Shown here piece after piece: positions 1 through 5,132 of a stretch of DNA of 7,709 nucleotides (within the stretch, counting starts at the first letter, position 1; every line of letters starts with the position of its first letter). The stretch is from Actinobacteria bacterium UBA5176 (GTDB taxonomy: Bacteria; Actinomycetota; UBA4738): positions 1 through 7,709 of the forward strand of contig DHWS01000039.1 in NCBI GenBank assembly GCA_002413305.1, given 5' to 3'. A program made the translations under genes and the position numbers. The notes below the pieces were generated by a model. The model did not search any database. It was not told the origin of the DNA and worked only from the letters and a program-made list of their open reading frames with translations.

Positions 1-57
1 AGCCGCCGAACACGAGGGCCCAGTGTAAACGCCGGTTGAAAAGGCGAACACCCGGAG

Positions 58-330
58 GTCCTGGAGCCCCTCACGTTCGTGTGGGCCACCTCGAACGGTC
101 CGGCCGCAAGCGGCTCGCTCCGTTCATAGCCGAGGCCGTCGAAGCGCTGGAGCGCCACGGCGAGCTCAAGGTGGACACTGAGATCCAGCCAAGTTCCTCG
201 GATGTCCTCGGCCACCATCGACCGAGCGCTCGCCCCCGAGCGGCGGCGTCACGGCATCAAGGGTCGCTCCGGCACCAAGCCGGGCTCCATCCTGAAGCGC
301 CAGATCCCCATCCGAAGCTTCGCCGAGTGT
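58..330 (+). pseudogene. Decayed integrase-core transposase remnant (frameshifted, truncated)
   Basis: Three overlapping frames must be joined to read one protein. Positions 58-105 give VLEPLTFVWATSNGPA, 108 to about 188 give KRLAPFIAEAVEALERHGEL and on to VDTEIQ, and about 190-330 give MSSATIDRALAPERRR, then GIKGRSGTKPGSILK, then IPIRSFAE. From memory, this order (a CGKRL-like motif, an ERHGEL helix, MSxATIDRxLAP, GRSGTKPG, IPIRTFAxW) is the N-terminal DNA-binding part of actinobacterial transposases with an integrase (rve, DDE) core. At least two frameshifts, near 103-107 and 186-192, break it. Similarity stops near 330, before any DDE residue, so the catalytic domain is gone and it cannot be active. 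The part before 58 has stops in two frames and is not readable as the same protein. The assignment rests on recalled family motifs, not on a search. Confidence 0.7.
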
Positions 331-346
331 CGAGGCGTTCGCCTCG
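331..346. repeat. Perfect palindrome at the end of the transposase similarity
   Basis: CGAGGCG (331-337), a TT spacer and CGCCTCG (340-346) form a 7-bp perfect inverted repeat. It begins exactly where similarity to the transposase stops. It may mark a rearrangement end or be a chance GC-rich palindrome. A second palindrome, CGAAGCTTCG, lies at 313-322 within the remnant. Confidence 0.4.
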
Positions 347-679
347 CTCACTTCCGCGGGCCACCGGCTTCGGGACACCTCACCGCTGTTGCACATCACC
401 CCCGCCCCCGCGGCCCCCCACTGGGGCGGCGGCCGGCTGGCTGGTGGGTTTCGGCCGGCGGGCGAGCGTGGTTGGCATCGCCTGGCGGGCTCCAAGAGCG
501 AGGGGAGTCGGTGCCCCAGCTGCACTCCCCGCACGCTCACGAACGTAGCCTTCGGCCCGCCCAGCGATCGCGCGTGCCGATGGCATGTGAGAAGGTGCAG
601 TTCCCGGAGCCCAGCGACCGCTCCGGGCCCGTCCTTGCGTCCGAGGTCCATCCTCCCCGGTCCGCCGTAGCTGGTCGGG
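347..679. other. Gene-free, GC-rich stretch
   Basis: Several open frames cross this stretch on both strands, but all are rich in Pro, Arg and Gly, have no recognisable domain or good ribosome binding site, and overlap one another. This is what random GC-rich DNA gives. The stretch holds an inverted repeat (CCGCCCC at 402-408 with GGGGCGG at 423-429) and the hairpin at 603-627 listed separately. I see no tRNA, no promoter and no convincing small gene. It is probably degraded DNA of the former mobile element. Confidence 0.5.
603..627 (-). terminator. Possible hairpin terminator of the small secreted-protein gene
   Basis: CCCGGAGC (603-610) and GCTCCGGG (620-627) form an 8-bp perfect stem with a 9-base loop, about 50 bases downstream of the stop codon at 680 on the minus strand. 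No run of T follows the stem, so at most it is a weak or non-canonical terminator. Confidence 0.3.
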
Positions 680-1057
680 TTACTTGACGAAGAACGTCTT
701 GCGTGCCACTAGCTGGCTGGTTTCACCGACCGCTCGCACCTTCTGCGCCCCGACCGTGGCGACGGAGGGGATCTTGACATCCGCCGCGAACCCGCCGGTC
801 GAGTCCGCCGTCGCTGTGCCCAACCTCATGATGTTCGTGACCCCGTTCGACGTGTTGATGAAGCGGATCTTCACGGTCTCGCCCGCGGCGAACCCCAAAC
901 CCGTCACATGGGTGGTGGAACCGGGGACACCCGCATGCGGCGTCAGCGAAATCGCCGGCCCACTCGCGCCGGCGATGCCAGTCCCGGTGGCGACGATGGC
1001 TGCTGCCACAAGCAACGTGGAGACCGAACGAACAGCGTGCTCACGAAGTGTTCGCAT
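680..1057 (-). CDS. Small secreted protein with one IPT/TIG-like Ig domain
   Basis: A 125-residue exported protein. Residues 1-31 are a signal peptide: a basic start (MRTLREHAVR), a hydrophobic core (LLVAAAIVATGTGIAG) and a probable cleavage after AGA (29-31). Residues 35-125 form one beta-sandwich domain of the IPT/TIG type. It has an ISLTPHAGVPGSTTHVTG opening, a GFAAGETVKIRF strand, a TADSTGGF turn and a closing strand RKTFFVK. Such domains usually serve in binding or as spacers in larger proteins; here it stands alone, with no anchor, Cys or sorting signal. The ATG at 1057 is chosen because GGAGG (1062-1066) lies just upstream; an in-frame GTG at 1072 would place that ribosome binding site inside the gene. 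The stop is TAA. A promoter is visible at 1084-1111. The gene appears to lie within the remains of an integrated element. Its binding partner is unknown. Confidence 0.8.
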   Translation of the reverse strand: MRTLREHAVRSVSTLLVAAAIVATGTGIAGASGPAISLTPHAGVPGSTTHVTGLGFAAGETVKIRFINTSNGVTNIMRLGTATADSTGGFAADVKIPSVATVGAQKVRAVGETSQLVARKTFFVK

Positions 1058-1067
1058 GGATCCTCCT

Positions 1068-1077
1068 TCCACGTGGA
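1068..1077. promoter_or_regulatory. 10-bp palindrome at the expected transcription start
   Basis: TCCACGTGGA is a perfect palindrome lying between the -10 box and the ribosome binding site of the minus-strand gene, at or next to the likely transcription start. It could be an operator half-site pair, but it is short and may be chance. Confidence 0.3.
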
Positions 1078-1083
1078 GACTTG

Positions 1084-1111
1084 ATTATCTCTTATCGTTC
1101 GTCAGCCGCAA
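1084..1111 (-). promoter_or_regulatory. Sigma-70-type promoter of the small secreted-protein gene
   Basis: On the minus strand a -35 box TTGCGG (1106-1111) is followed after 16 bases by a -10 box GATAAT (1084-1089). The region is notably AT-rich for this window. Transcription would start about 20 bases before the ATG at 1057, leaving a short leader that carries the GGAGG site. Confidence 0.5.
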
Positions 1112-1173
1112 GTCTTCCTGCGGGTACACCCCACTACCCTGCCGATCGGTTCCTCAGTAGGGAAGAGCTCAAC

Positions 1174-1194
1174 TTGGGAGCGATTTGGGAGCGA
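1174..1194 (+). repeat. Tandem direct repeat TTGGGAGCGA, possible integrase arm site
   Basis: TTGGGAGCGA occurs at 1174-1183 and again at 1185-1194, one helical turn apart (11 bp). An inverted copy of its GGGAGCG core occurs at 1219-1225 (CGCTCCC). Paired short repeats about 100 bp from an att core are typical of arm-type integrase sites, but this role is inferred from position only. Confidence 0.5.
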
Positions 1195-1246
1195 GTCTCA
1201 CGGAAACAGGCGGAATCCCGCTCCCTACCGTTGAAGCCGAAACGGG

Positions 1247-1278
1247 CTCTGACCTGCGCAAATGCCCTCTGACCTGCG
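1247..1278 (+). repeat. Direct repeat CTCTGACCTGCG next to the att core
   Basis: CTCTGACCTGCG occurs at 1247-1258 and 1267-1278, exactly 20 bp apart (about two helical turns). CCTCTGACCT at 1266-1275 is also a perfect inverted copy of AGGTCAGAGG at 1314-1323 inside the tRNA fragment. The spacing and position suit recombinase or excisionase binding at an attachment site; this is an inference. Confidence 0.55.
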
Positions 1279-1295
1279 ACGACTCCGACCCCCTA

Positions 1296-1345
1296 ACTTC
1301 CTTGACACGGAAGAGGTCAGAGGTTCAAATCCTCTAGTGCCCACC
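1296..1345 (+). mobile_element. Attachment-site copy: 3' half of tRNA-Val(GAC)
   Basis: The sequence folds as the last two thirds of a tRNA. The anticodon stem is CTTCC (1297-1301) with GGAAG (1309-1313). It encloses the loop TTGACAC with anticodon GAC (1304-1306, valine). Then come a variable region AGGTC and a T arm AGAGG / TTCAAAT / CCTCT (1319-1335). The acceptor 3' strand is AGTGCCC (1336-1342), followed by A, C, C. The sequence 5' of it (1269-1295) has no D arm and no GGGCACT-like strand to pair with the acceptor, so the tRNA is incomplete and not functional. A 3' tRNA fragment starting at the anticodon arm is the standard duplicate left by tyrosine-integrase elements that integrate into tRNA genes. 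In that geometry the element lies on the left and chromosome on the right. No integrase gene is in the window. Confidence 0.8.
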
Positions 1346-1375
1346 GAGAAACCGCAGGTCGGAGGCACCTTGGCT

Positions 1376-1639
1376 TCAGCCGCGATAGGGATCGCGCACG
1401 GCGACAGCGAGGCAACCGGCGATCGCGCCGAACCCAACGGCGCGGAGTTGCCGACCCATCGAAGGCGGAAGCAGGGCCGCGATCCCGAGCGCCGTCAAGC
1501 CGCCCAGAGGAAGGTCGGCGCGGCGCAACGGCAGCTCGCCGACGGGCCGAGCCCAGAAGTCGCCCGGCGGGCGCTCGTGGAGCCGCTTCGTAACGACTGC
1601 ACCTGTGGCCACACCGGCGGCGAACGAAATCAGGCGCAT
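1376..1639 (-). CDS. Small hypothetical membrane-associated protein
   Basis: An 87-residue protein of no family I recognise. Residues 1-17 (MRLISFAAGVATGAVVT) form a hydrophobic N-terminal segment that could be a signal anchor. Residues 46-60 (GLTALGIAALLPPSM) and 67-82 (VGFGAIAGCLAVAVRD) are two further weakly hydrophobic, Gly/Ala-rich stretches. The middle is basic and proline-rich (KRLHERPPGDFWARPVGELP). The start is well supported: GGAGAGGAGGGG precedes the ATG at 1639 with about 5 bases between. The stop is TGA at 1376-1378. It lies just after the tRNA-Val fragment and is transcribed away from the plus-strand gene at 1757, so the 117 bases between them carry both leaders. If the att interpretation is right, this is the first chromosomal gene outside the element. 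Confidence 0.65.
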   Translation of the reverse strand: MRLISFAAGVATGAVVTKRLHERPPGDFWARPVGELPLRRADLPLGGLTALGIAALLPPSMGRQLRAVGFGAIAGCLAVAVRDPYRG

Positions 1640-1702
1640 CTGGACCCCTCCTCTCCCCTTCGACGATCGTGCTTCTGCGCGCGAGCACGACTATGGTCCG
1701 AT

Positions 1703-1728
1703 GAGCCGGAACGAGTCCACTCCGGCTC
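1703..1728. promoter_or_regulatory. Inverted repeat in the leader of the repeat-protein gene
   Basis: GAGCCGGA (1703-1710) and TCCGGCTC (1721-1728) form a perfect 8-bp inverted repeat around a 10-base spacer. It sits just downstream of a weak -10-like TATGGT (1692-1697) and ends 28 bases before the ATG at 1757. It could be an operator for a dimeric regulator or an RNA hairpin in the leader. No -35 box is convincing. Confidence 0.45.
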
Positions 1729-1756
1729 GGCGCCGCGTCACGAAGGGGAGACCACG

Positions 1757-2218
1757 ATGGACCCGATGGAACCGGTCGCCGGGATCTCGTTAGAGGCGTA
1801 CGCGGAGCTCTGCGCGCTCATGAAGGACACCGGGACGGACACCCAGCGGCAGGTGGCGATCGCGGCGGAGCAGGGCCACGACCGCGCGTCATGGGAGGCG
1901 GCCAAGCAAGCGTGGACGGAGCGGATGTCCGACCCGTCCACTGCCGGGATGGTGGCGACCGCGTTCATGCCGTTGTACCAGGCCGCGCTGGCCCGGTCCG
2001 GCCCCGCGAAGACGGCGACGTTCGAGGAGTACGTACAGATGTCGGCCATGATCCAGAACGGGGTGCCGTTCGAGACGATGTACGCACAGTTCGCCATCAC
2101 CGGGGCCGACTGGAGCCAGATCTCCACCGCCTGGGTGGACCGGCTGACCCGCGACCAGGCGCTCGCTTCCTCGTTCGGAGACGCCGTCGCCGCGGAGCGG
2201 GCGAAGCTGGAGACTTGA
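1757..2218 (+). CDS. Hypothetical protein of two related helical repeats
   Basis: A 153-residue protein with no signal peptide or membrane segment, so probably cytoplasmic. It consists of two copies of a helical unit. Copy 1 (about residues 10-76) starts LEAYAELCALMKD and contains SWEAAKQAWTERMSDPSTAG. Copy 2 (about 85-151) starts FEEYVQMSAMIQNG and contains DWSQISTAWVDRLTRDQALA. Shared positions include the E-Y near each start, the Trp, the AW(T/V)(E/D)R(M/L) core, and an Ala-rich last helix. The Trp residues probably pack between helices. I recall similar repeats only in uncharacterised bacterial proteins and assign no function. The ATG at 1757 has an AAGGGGAG site 6 bases upstream; the open frame extends further 5' but crosses the tRNA fragment and is not coding there. 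The next gene starts 90 bases downstream on the same strand, so co-transcription is possible. Confidence 0.8.
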   Translation: MDPMEPVAGISLEAYAELCALMKDTGTDTQRQVAIAAEQGHDRASWEAAKQAWTERMSDPSTAGMVATAFMPLYQAALARSGPAKTATFEEYVQMSAMIQNGVPFETMYAQFAITGADWSQISTAWVDRLTRDQALASSFGDAVAAERAKLET

Positions 2219-2258
2219 CGTTAGCGCCGGCAGCGGGCTCTTGGAGATGGTGTGCGGT

Positions 2259-2274
2259 CGGGCCGGATGGCCCG
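2259..2274 (+). terminator. GC hairpin between genes, weak terminator candidate
   Basis: CGGGCC (2259-2264), a GGAT loop and GGCCCG (2269-2274) form a 6-bp stem 40 bases after the stop of the repeat-protein gene. No T-run follows. It may attenuate read-through into the ABC operon or have no role. Confidence 0.25.
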
Positions 2275-2308
2275 GTCGCCGCCCCGTGCACGTGCTAGAA
2301 GTAGAGCG

Positions 2309-3394
2309 ATGGCCCGTTGGGTTCGGTCTCGCGTCTTCGTCCTGATCCTCGCCGTGGCCGTCGTGGGCACGGGCGGAATCGCGGTGGTGGCGGCTCGGGC
2401 CGGCTCCCCGCCGAACCTCCCGCCGGTCTCGGCGGCCCGGTTGATCGCCTCCACGGTGCGGGCGCTGGCGGCTCGTCCGAGCGTCTCCGGGATGCTGGTG
2501 AGCCACGTCGACCTGGGCCTACCGTCCCTGTCCGATACCGAAGCCGCGGCGGCCGGCCTGACCGGGCCCGCGGCCCTGCTGGGCGACGTCAACGGCGACC
2601 ACCGCATCCGGTTCTGGAGCTCGAAGGACGGCGTGAAGATCGCCGAGCTGCTCTCCACGGAGGAGATCTCCTACACGCTGGGCAGGTCGGGGGCGTGGCT
2701 GTGGAGCTCCGAAGCGTTCGCCGCCCTCCATGTTCCATTCCCCTCGGGGCGCAACCCGCTCGACCAGGACCCCCAGAAGGTGCTCGACCTGTTGAACCTG
2801 AACGCCGTGACGGAGCGTGGGCTCCAGGCAGCCGGGTCCACGACGACGGTGAGTGTGCAGACGCCGGTTCGCGTTGCCGGCCGTGACGCGTACGCGCTGG
2901 TGCTCACGCCGAAGACCACCGATACCCTGGTCGGCCGGATCGAGGTCGATATCGACGCTCAGCACCGCCTGCCGCTCCGAGCGGCCGTGTTCGCCCGAGG
3001 CGCCGGCTCACCGGCCCTCTCCCTCGGCTACCGCACCGTGAGCTTCGACCCCGTCGATCCCTCGACCTTCGCCTTCCGGCCGCCGACCGGCGCGCGGGTC
3101 ACCACCGCTCGGAAGCCAGACGGATCGTACCGGGGCGGGACGGGGAGCCAGGTCGATACGTCGGCATCGCAGGTCATCGGGCACGGATGGTCTGCCGTCG
3201 TGGCCATCAAGATGTGGAACGGGGCGCGGATCGGCAAGCAGGCGAAAGGTGGTGGGTTCGACATCCGGCAGTTCCTGCCGTTCTCGGGACCGCTGTTCTC
3301 GGCCCGGCTCGAGCAGCGCCCCGAGTACTCGTGGGTCCTGTTCGGCGCGGTGCCCCAGTCTCGCCTGATCGCCGTCGCGGGCCAGCTGCCCTGA
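2309..3394 (+). CDS. LolA/RseB-like envelope protein, anchored outside the membrane
   Basis: A 361-residue exported protein. Residues 1-31 carry a basic start (MARWVRSR) and a hydrophobic helix (VFVLILAVAVVGTGGIAVVAA). There is no lipobox Cys, so it is an uncleaved anchor or a signal peptide. The rest matches, from memory, actinobacterial proteins of the LolA / MucB-RseB fold. Key stretches are the DLGLPSLSD segment, RIRFWSSKDGVKIAEL, the AWLWSSE strand, VRVAGRDAYALVLTPK, TLVGRIEVDIDA, LPLRAAVFARG and a closing VSFDPVDPSTFAFRPP. The fold is a half-barrel that binds hydrophobic groups such as lipids. The start at 2309 is preferred although its ribosome binding site is weak (GAAG, AGAG). A GTG at 2252 has a better GGAG site, but the extension would use rare AGA codons and is Arg-rich. 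The gene directly precedes the ABC ATPase gene, so it probably assists that transporter from outside the membrane; this is an inference from synteny. Confidence 0.82.
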   Translation: MARWVRSRVFVLILAVAVVGTGGIAVVAARAGSPPNLPPVSAARLIASTVRALAARPSVSGMLVSHVDLGLPSLSDTEAAAAGLTGPAALLGDVNGDHRIRFWSSKDGVKIAELLSTEEISYTLGRSGAWLWSSEAFAALHVPFPSGRNPLDQDPQKVLDLLNLNAVTERGLQAAGSTTTVSVQTPVRVAGRDAYALVLTPKTTDTLVGRIEVDIDAQHRLPLRAAVFARGAGSPALSLGYRTVSFDPVDPSTFAFRPPTGARVTTARKPDGSYRGGTGSQVDTSASQVIGHGWSAVVAIKMWNGARIGKQAKGGGFDIRQFLPFSGPLFSARLEQRPEYSWVLFGAVPQSRLIAVAGQLP

Positions 3395-4335
3395 ACGCGG
3401 CCCTCCAGACCCACGGTCTGACGAAGCGTTACGGCGACACCCCGGTCGTCGACCGGCTCGACCTCTGCATCGAGCCCGGCGTGCTGTACGGCTTCCTGGG
3501 GCCGAACGGGGCCGGCAAGACCACCACCATCCGGATGGCGGTCGGGCTGATCTTCCCCACGGAGGGCTCGGTCGAGGTGCTCGGCCAGCCCGTGCGCGGA
3601 TCCATGGAGAACCTGCCGTCGCTCCGCCGGGTGGGCGCGATGATCGAGGAGCCCGCCTTCTGGAAGTACCTCTCGGGACGGCGGAACCTCGAGGCCTACG
3701 CCCGCGCAGCGGGCCCGGCCGCCGACCGCGACCGCCGGCTCGTCCGGGTCCCTGAGGTCCTCCGGCTGGTCGGCCTGGAGGAGGCCGCGTCGAAGAAGGT
3801 CGGGGCATACAGCCAGGGCATGCGCCAGCGCCTGGGTATCGCCCAGGCGCTGCTGGGCGAGCCGGACCTGCTGATCCTGGACGAACCGACCAACGGACTG
3901 GATCCGCAGGGCATGCGGGAGATCCGGATCCTCCTCCGCCGCCTCGCCGACGAGGGAACCACGGTCTTCGTCTCCAGCCACCTGCTGGCCGAAGTGGAGG
4001 CGATGTGCGATCGGGTCGGCGTCCTGGCACACGGGCGGCTGGTGGCGGAGGGCGCGCCGTCCGAGCTTCGGACCCTCTCCGACTCGATCCGGATCGAGGT
4101 CGGCGACACCGCGCGGGCCCGGGAGGTCCTCGGGGGGCTGTCCGGTGTCCGGATCGAAGACGAACCGGGGATCGGCCGCTGGCTGCGGGTCCGGCTCTCG
4201 GACGGGACCACGGCGGCTGCGGTCAACAGGGCGCTGGTGTCTGCGGGCGTCGAGGTCGGCGCGCTGATCCCCGAGCGGGCCTCCCTCGAGGACGTGTTCC
4301 TCTCGCTGGTCGAAGGCGACGATGTTCCGCGTTGA
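3391..4335 (+). CDS. ABC exporter ATP-binding subunit, BcrA/CcmA type
   Basis: A 314-residue cytoplasmic ATPase that powers the permease encoded next. All ABC motifs are present: Walker A GPNGAGKTT (37-45), a Q-loop region VGAMIEEPAFW (81-91), signature YSQGMRQRL (140-148), Walker B LLILDEP (160-166) with D-loop GLD, and switch His VSSH (194-197). In the Q-loop the usual Gln is Glu, as I recall for the bacitracin/drug-resistance subfamily. About 90 residues follow the core and end in SLEDVFLSLVEGDD, usual for this family. The start is uncertain. CTG at 3391 overlaps the previous TGA (CTGA) and gives the family-typical opening MNAALQTHGLTKRYG. The nearest standard in-frame start is GTG at 3331, which adds 20 Pro/Arg-rich residues and a 64-base overlap. 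The end overlaps the permease gene by 14 bases, which indicates coupling. Confidence 0.93.
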   Translation: MNAALQTHGLTKRYGDTPVVDRLDLCIEPGVLYGFLGPNGAGKTTTIRMAVGLIFPTEGSVEVLGQPVRGSMENLPSLRRVGAMIEEPAFWKYLSGRRNLEAYARAAGPAADRDRRLVRVPEVLRLVGLEEAASKKVGAYSQGMRQRLGIAQALLGEPDLLILDEPTNGLDPQGMREIRILLRRLADEGTTVFVSSHLLAEVEAMCDRVGVLAHGRLVAEGAPSELRTLSDSIRIEVGDTARAREVLGGLSGVRIEDEPGIGRWLRVRLSDGTTAAAVNRALVSAGVEVGALIPERASLEDVFLSLVEGDDVPR

Positions 4336-5116
4336 GTTCGGCAAGACCTTCCGCCGCATCCGGACCTACGTCCTCGGCGGGCTGTTGGCGGCCGTGTCCG
4401 TCCTCCCGGTGGTCGTGTTCGCCACGGCCTCGCATCCCGGCGGTGGCCCGCCGTTCTTCGAGTTCCTGCGGCGAAGCGGGCTGTTCGCGCCCCTGGCGGC
4501 GATGGTCCTGATCCAGCCGTTCATCCTTCCCCTGGGGGCGGGCCTGCTGGCGGGCGAGTCGATCGCGGGCGAGGCATCGGGGGGCACGCTTCGCTACCTG
4601 CTGGTGCGGCCGGTGGGGCGCGGGCGGCTGGTCGGCGCGAAGTACGGCGCGGTCATGGCCCTGCTCGGGCTGGCGGTGCTCTGGGTGATGGTGGTCGGCC
4701 TGCTGGCGGGGGTGATCGCGTTCGGCCTGCATCCGGTGCCGACCCTTTCCGGCACCGAGCTCGGGGTCGGGGCGGCCACCCTGCGGGTGCTCGTGACGGG
4801 CGTGTACGTCCTGGCCTCGGTGGCCGGATTGGCCGCGATCGGGATGTTCCTCTCCACGCTCACCGACTCGGCGCCGGTGGCGACCGTGGCCATCGTGGCC
4901 ATCGTCATCCTGTCCCAGATCCTGGACGGGCTGTCCAGCCTCCACGCGATCCACCCATTCCTGCTGACCCACGACTGGCTGGCGTTCGCCGACCTGTTCC
5001 GGTCCCCGGTCGCCTGGGACCGGATCACGCACGGAGTGGTGGTGTTCGCGCTCTACACGGTGGCGTTCATCACCGCCGCGCTGGCGCGGTTCCGCCACAA
5101 GGACATCGTGTCCTGA
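4322..5116 (+). CDS. ABC-2 type exporter permease subunit
   Basis: A 264-residue inner-membrane protein with six predicted helices, at about residues 16-36, 55-78, 108-135, 154-178, 184-204 and 237-256. After helix 2 comes the family's conserved cytoplasmic stretch, ESIAGEASGGTLRYLLVRPV (79-98), where the helix contacting the ATPase lies. The C-terminus is short and basic (ARFRHKDIVS), as usual. It pairs with the ATPase gene, which it overlaps by 14 bases; its AAGG site lies inside that gene, 7 bases before the ATG. A single permease gene implies a homodimer with two ATPase copies. ABC-2 permeases of this kind export drugs, lipids, peptides or polysaccharide; the substrate here cannot be read from sequence. 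The LolA-like gene upstream favours a lipid-linked or hydrophobic cargo, which is an inference. Confidence 0.93.
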   Translation: MFRVEFGKTFRRIRTYVLGGLLAAVSVLPVVVFATASHPGGGPPFFEFLRRSGLFAPLAAMVLIQPFILPLGAGLLAGESIAGEASGGTLRYLLVRPVGRGRLVGAKYGAVMALLGLAVLWVMVVGLLAGVIAFGLHPVPTLSGTELGVGAATLRVLVTGVYVLASVAGLAAIGMFLSTLTDSAPVATVAIVAIVILSQILDGLSSLHAIHPFLLTHDWLAFADLFRSPVAWDRITHGVVVFALYTVAFITAALARFRHKDIVS

Positions 5117-5132
5117 GCCGGGGGGCGTCGGG

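Noticed and set aside
166..687. Several open frames on both strands across the left 700 bases
   Set aside because: Composition is Pro/Arg/Gly-rich and they overlap each other. Apart from the transposase fragments no motif or ribosome binding site supports them.
1048..1272. Plus-strand open frame considered as the tail of an integrase gene next to the att site
   Set aside because: No tyrosine-recombinase motif (R, HxxR, Y) is present, and it overlaps the promoter of the minus-strand gene.
1225..1437. Minus-strand open frame with the peptide GTRGFEPLTSSVS
   Set aside because: This peptide is a well-known artefact of translating tRNA genes in antisense. It covers the tRNA-Val fragment and supports that call rather than a protein.
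1317..1688. Minus-strand open frame ending RWALEDLNL
   Set aside because: It overlaps the better-supported gene at 1376-1639 in another frame, and its end is another typical tRNA-antisense artefact.
1262..1756. Upstream extension of the repeat-protein open frame
   Set aside because: It runs through the tRNA fragment and antisense to the gene at 1376-1639. A strong ribosome binding site supports the internal ATG at 1757.
2252..2308. GTG start at 2252 for the LolA-like gene
   Set aside because: It has a GGAG site, but the added residues are Arg-rich with rare AGA codons and include a hairpin. The ATG at 2309 gives a normal export signal. It remains possible.
1889..2965. Long minus-strand open frames opposite the repeat-protein and LolA-like genes
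   Set aside because: They are antisense shadows of GC-rich coding sequence, with Arg/Gly/Pro-rich translations and no domains.
3008..4359. Minus-strand open frames of up to 443 residues opposite the ATPase gene
   Set aside because: The plus strand encodes all ABC ATPase motifs in order; the antisense products have no recognisable features.
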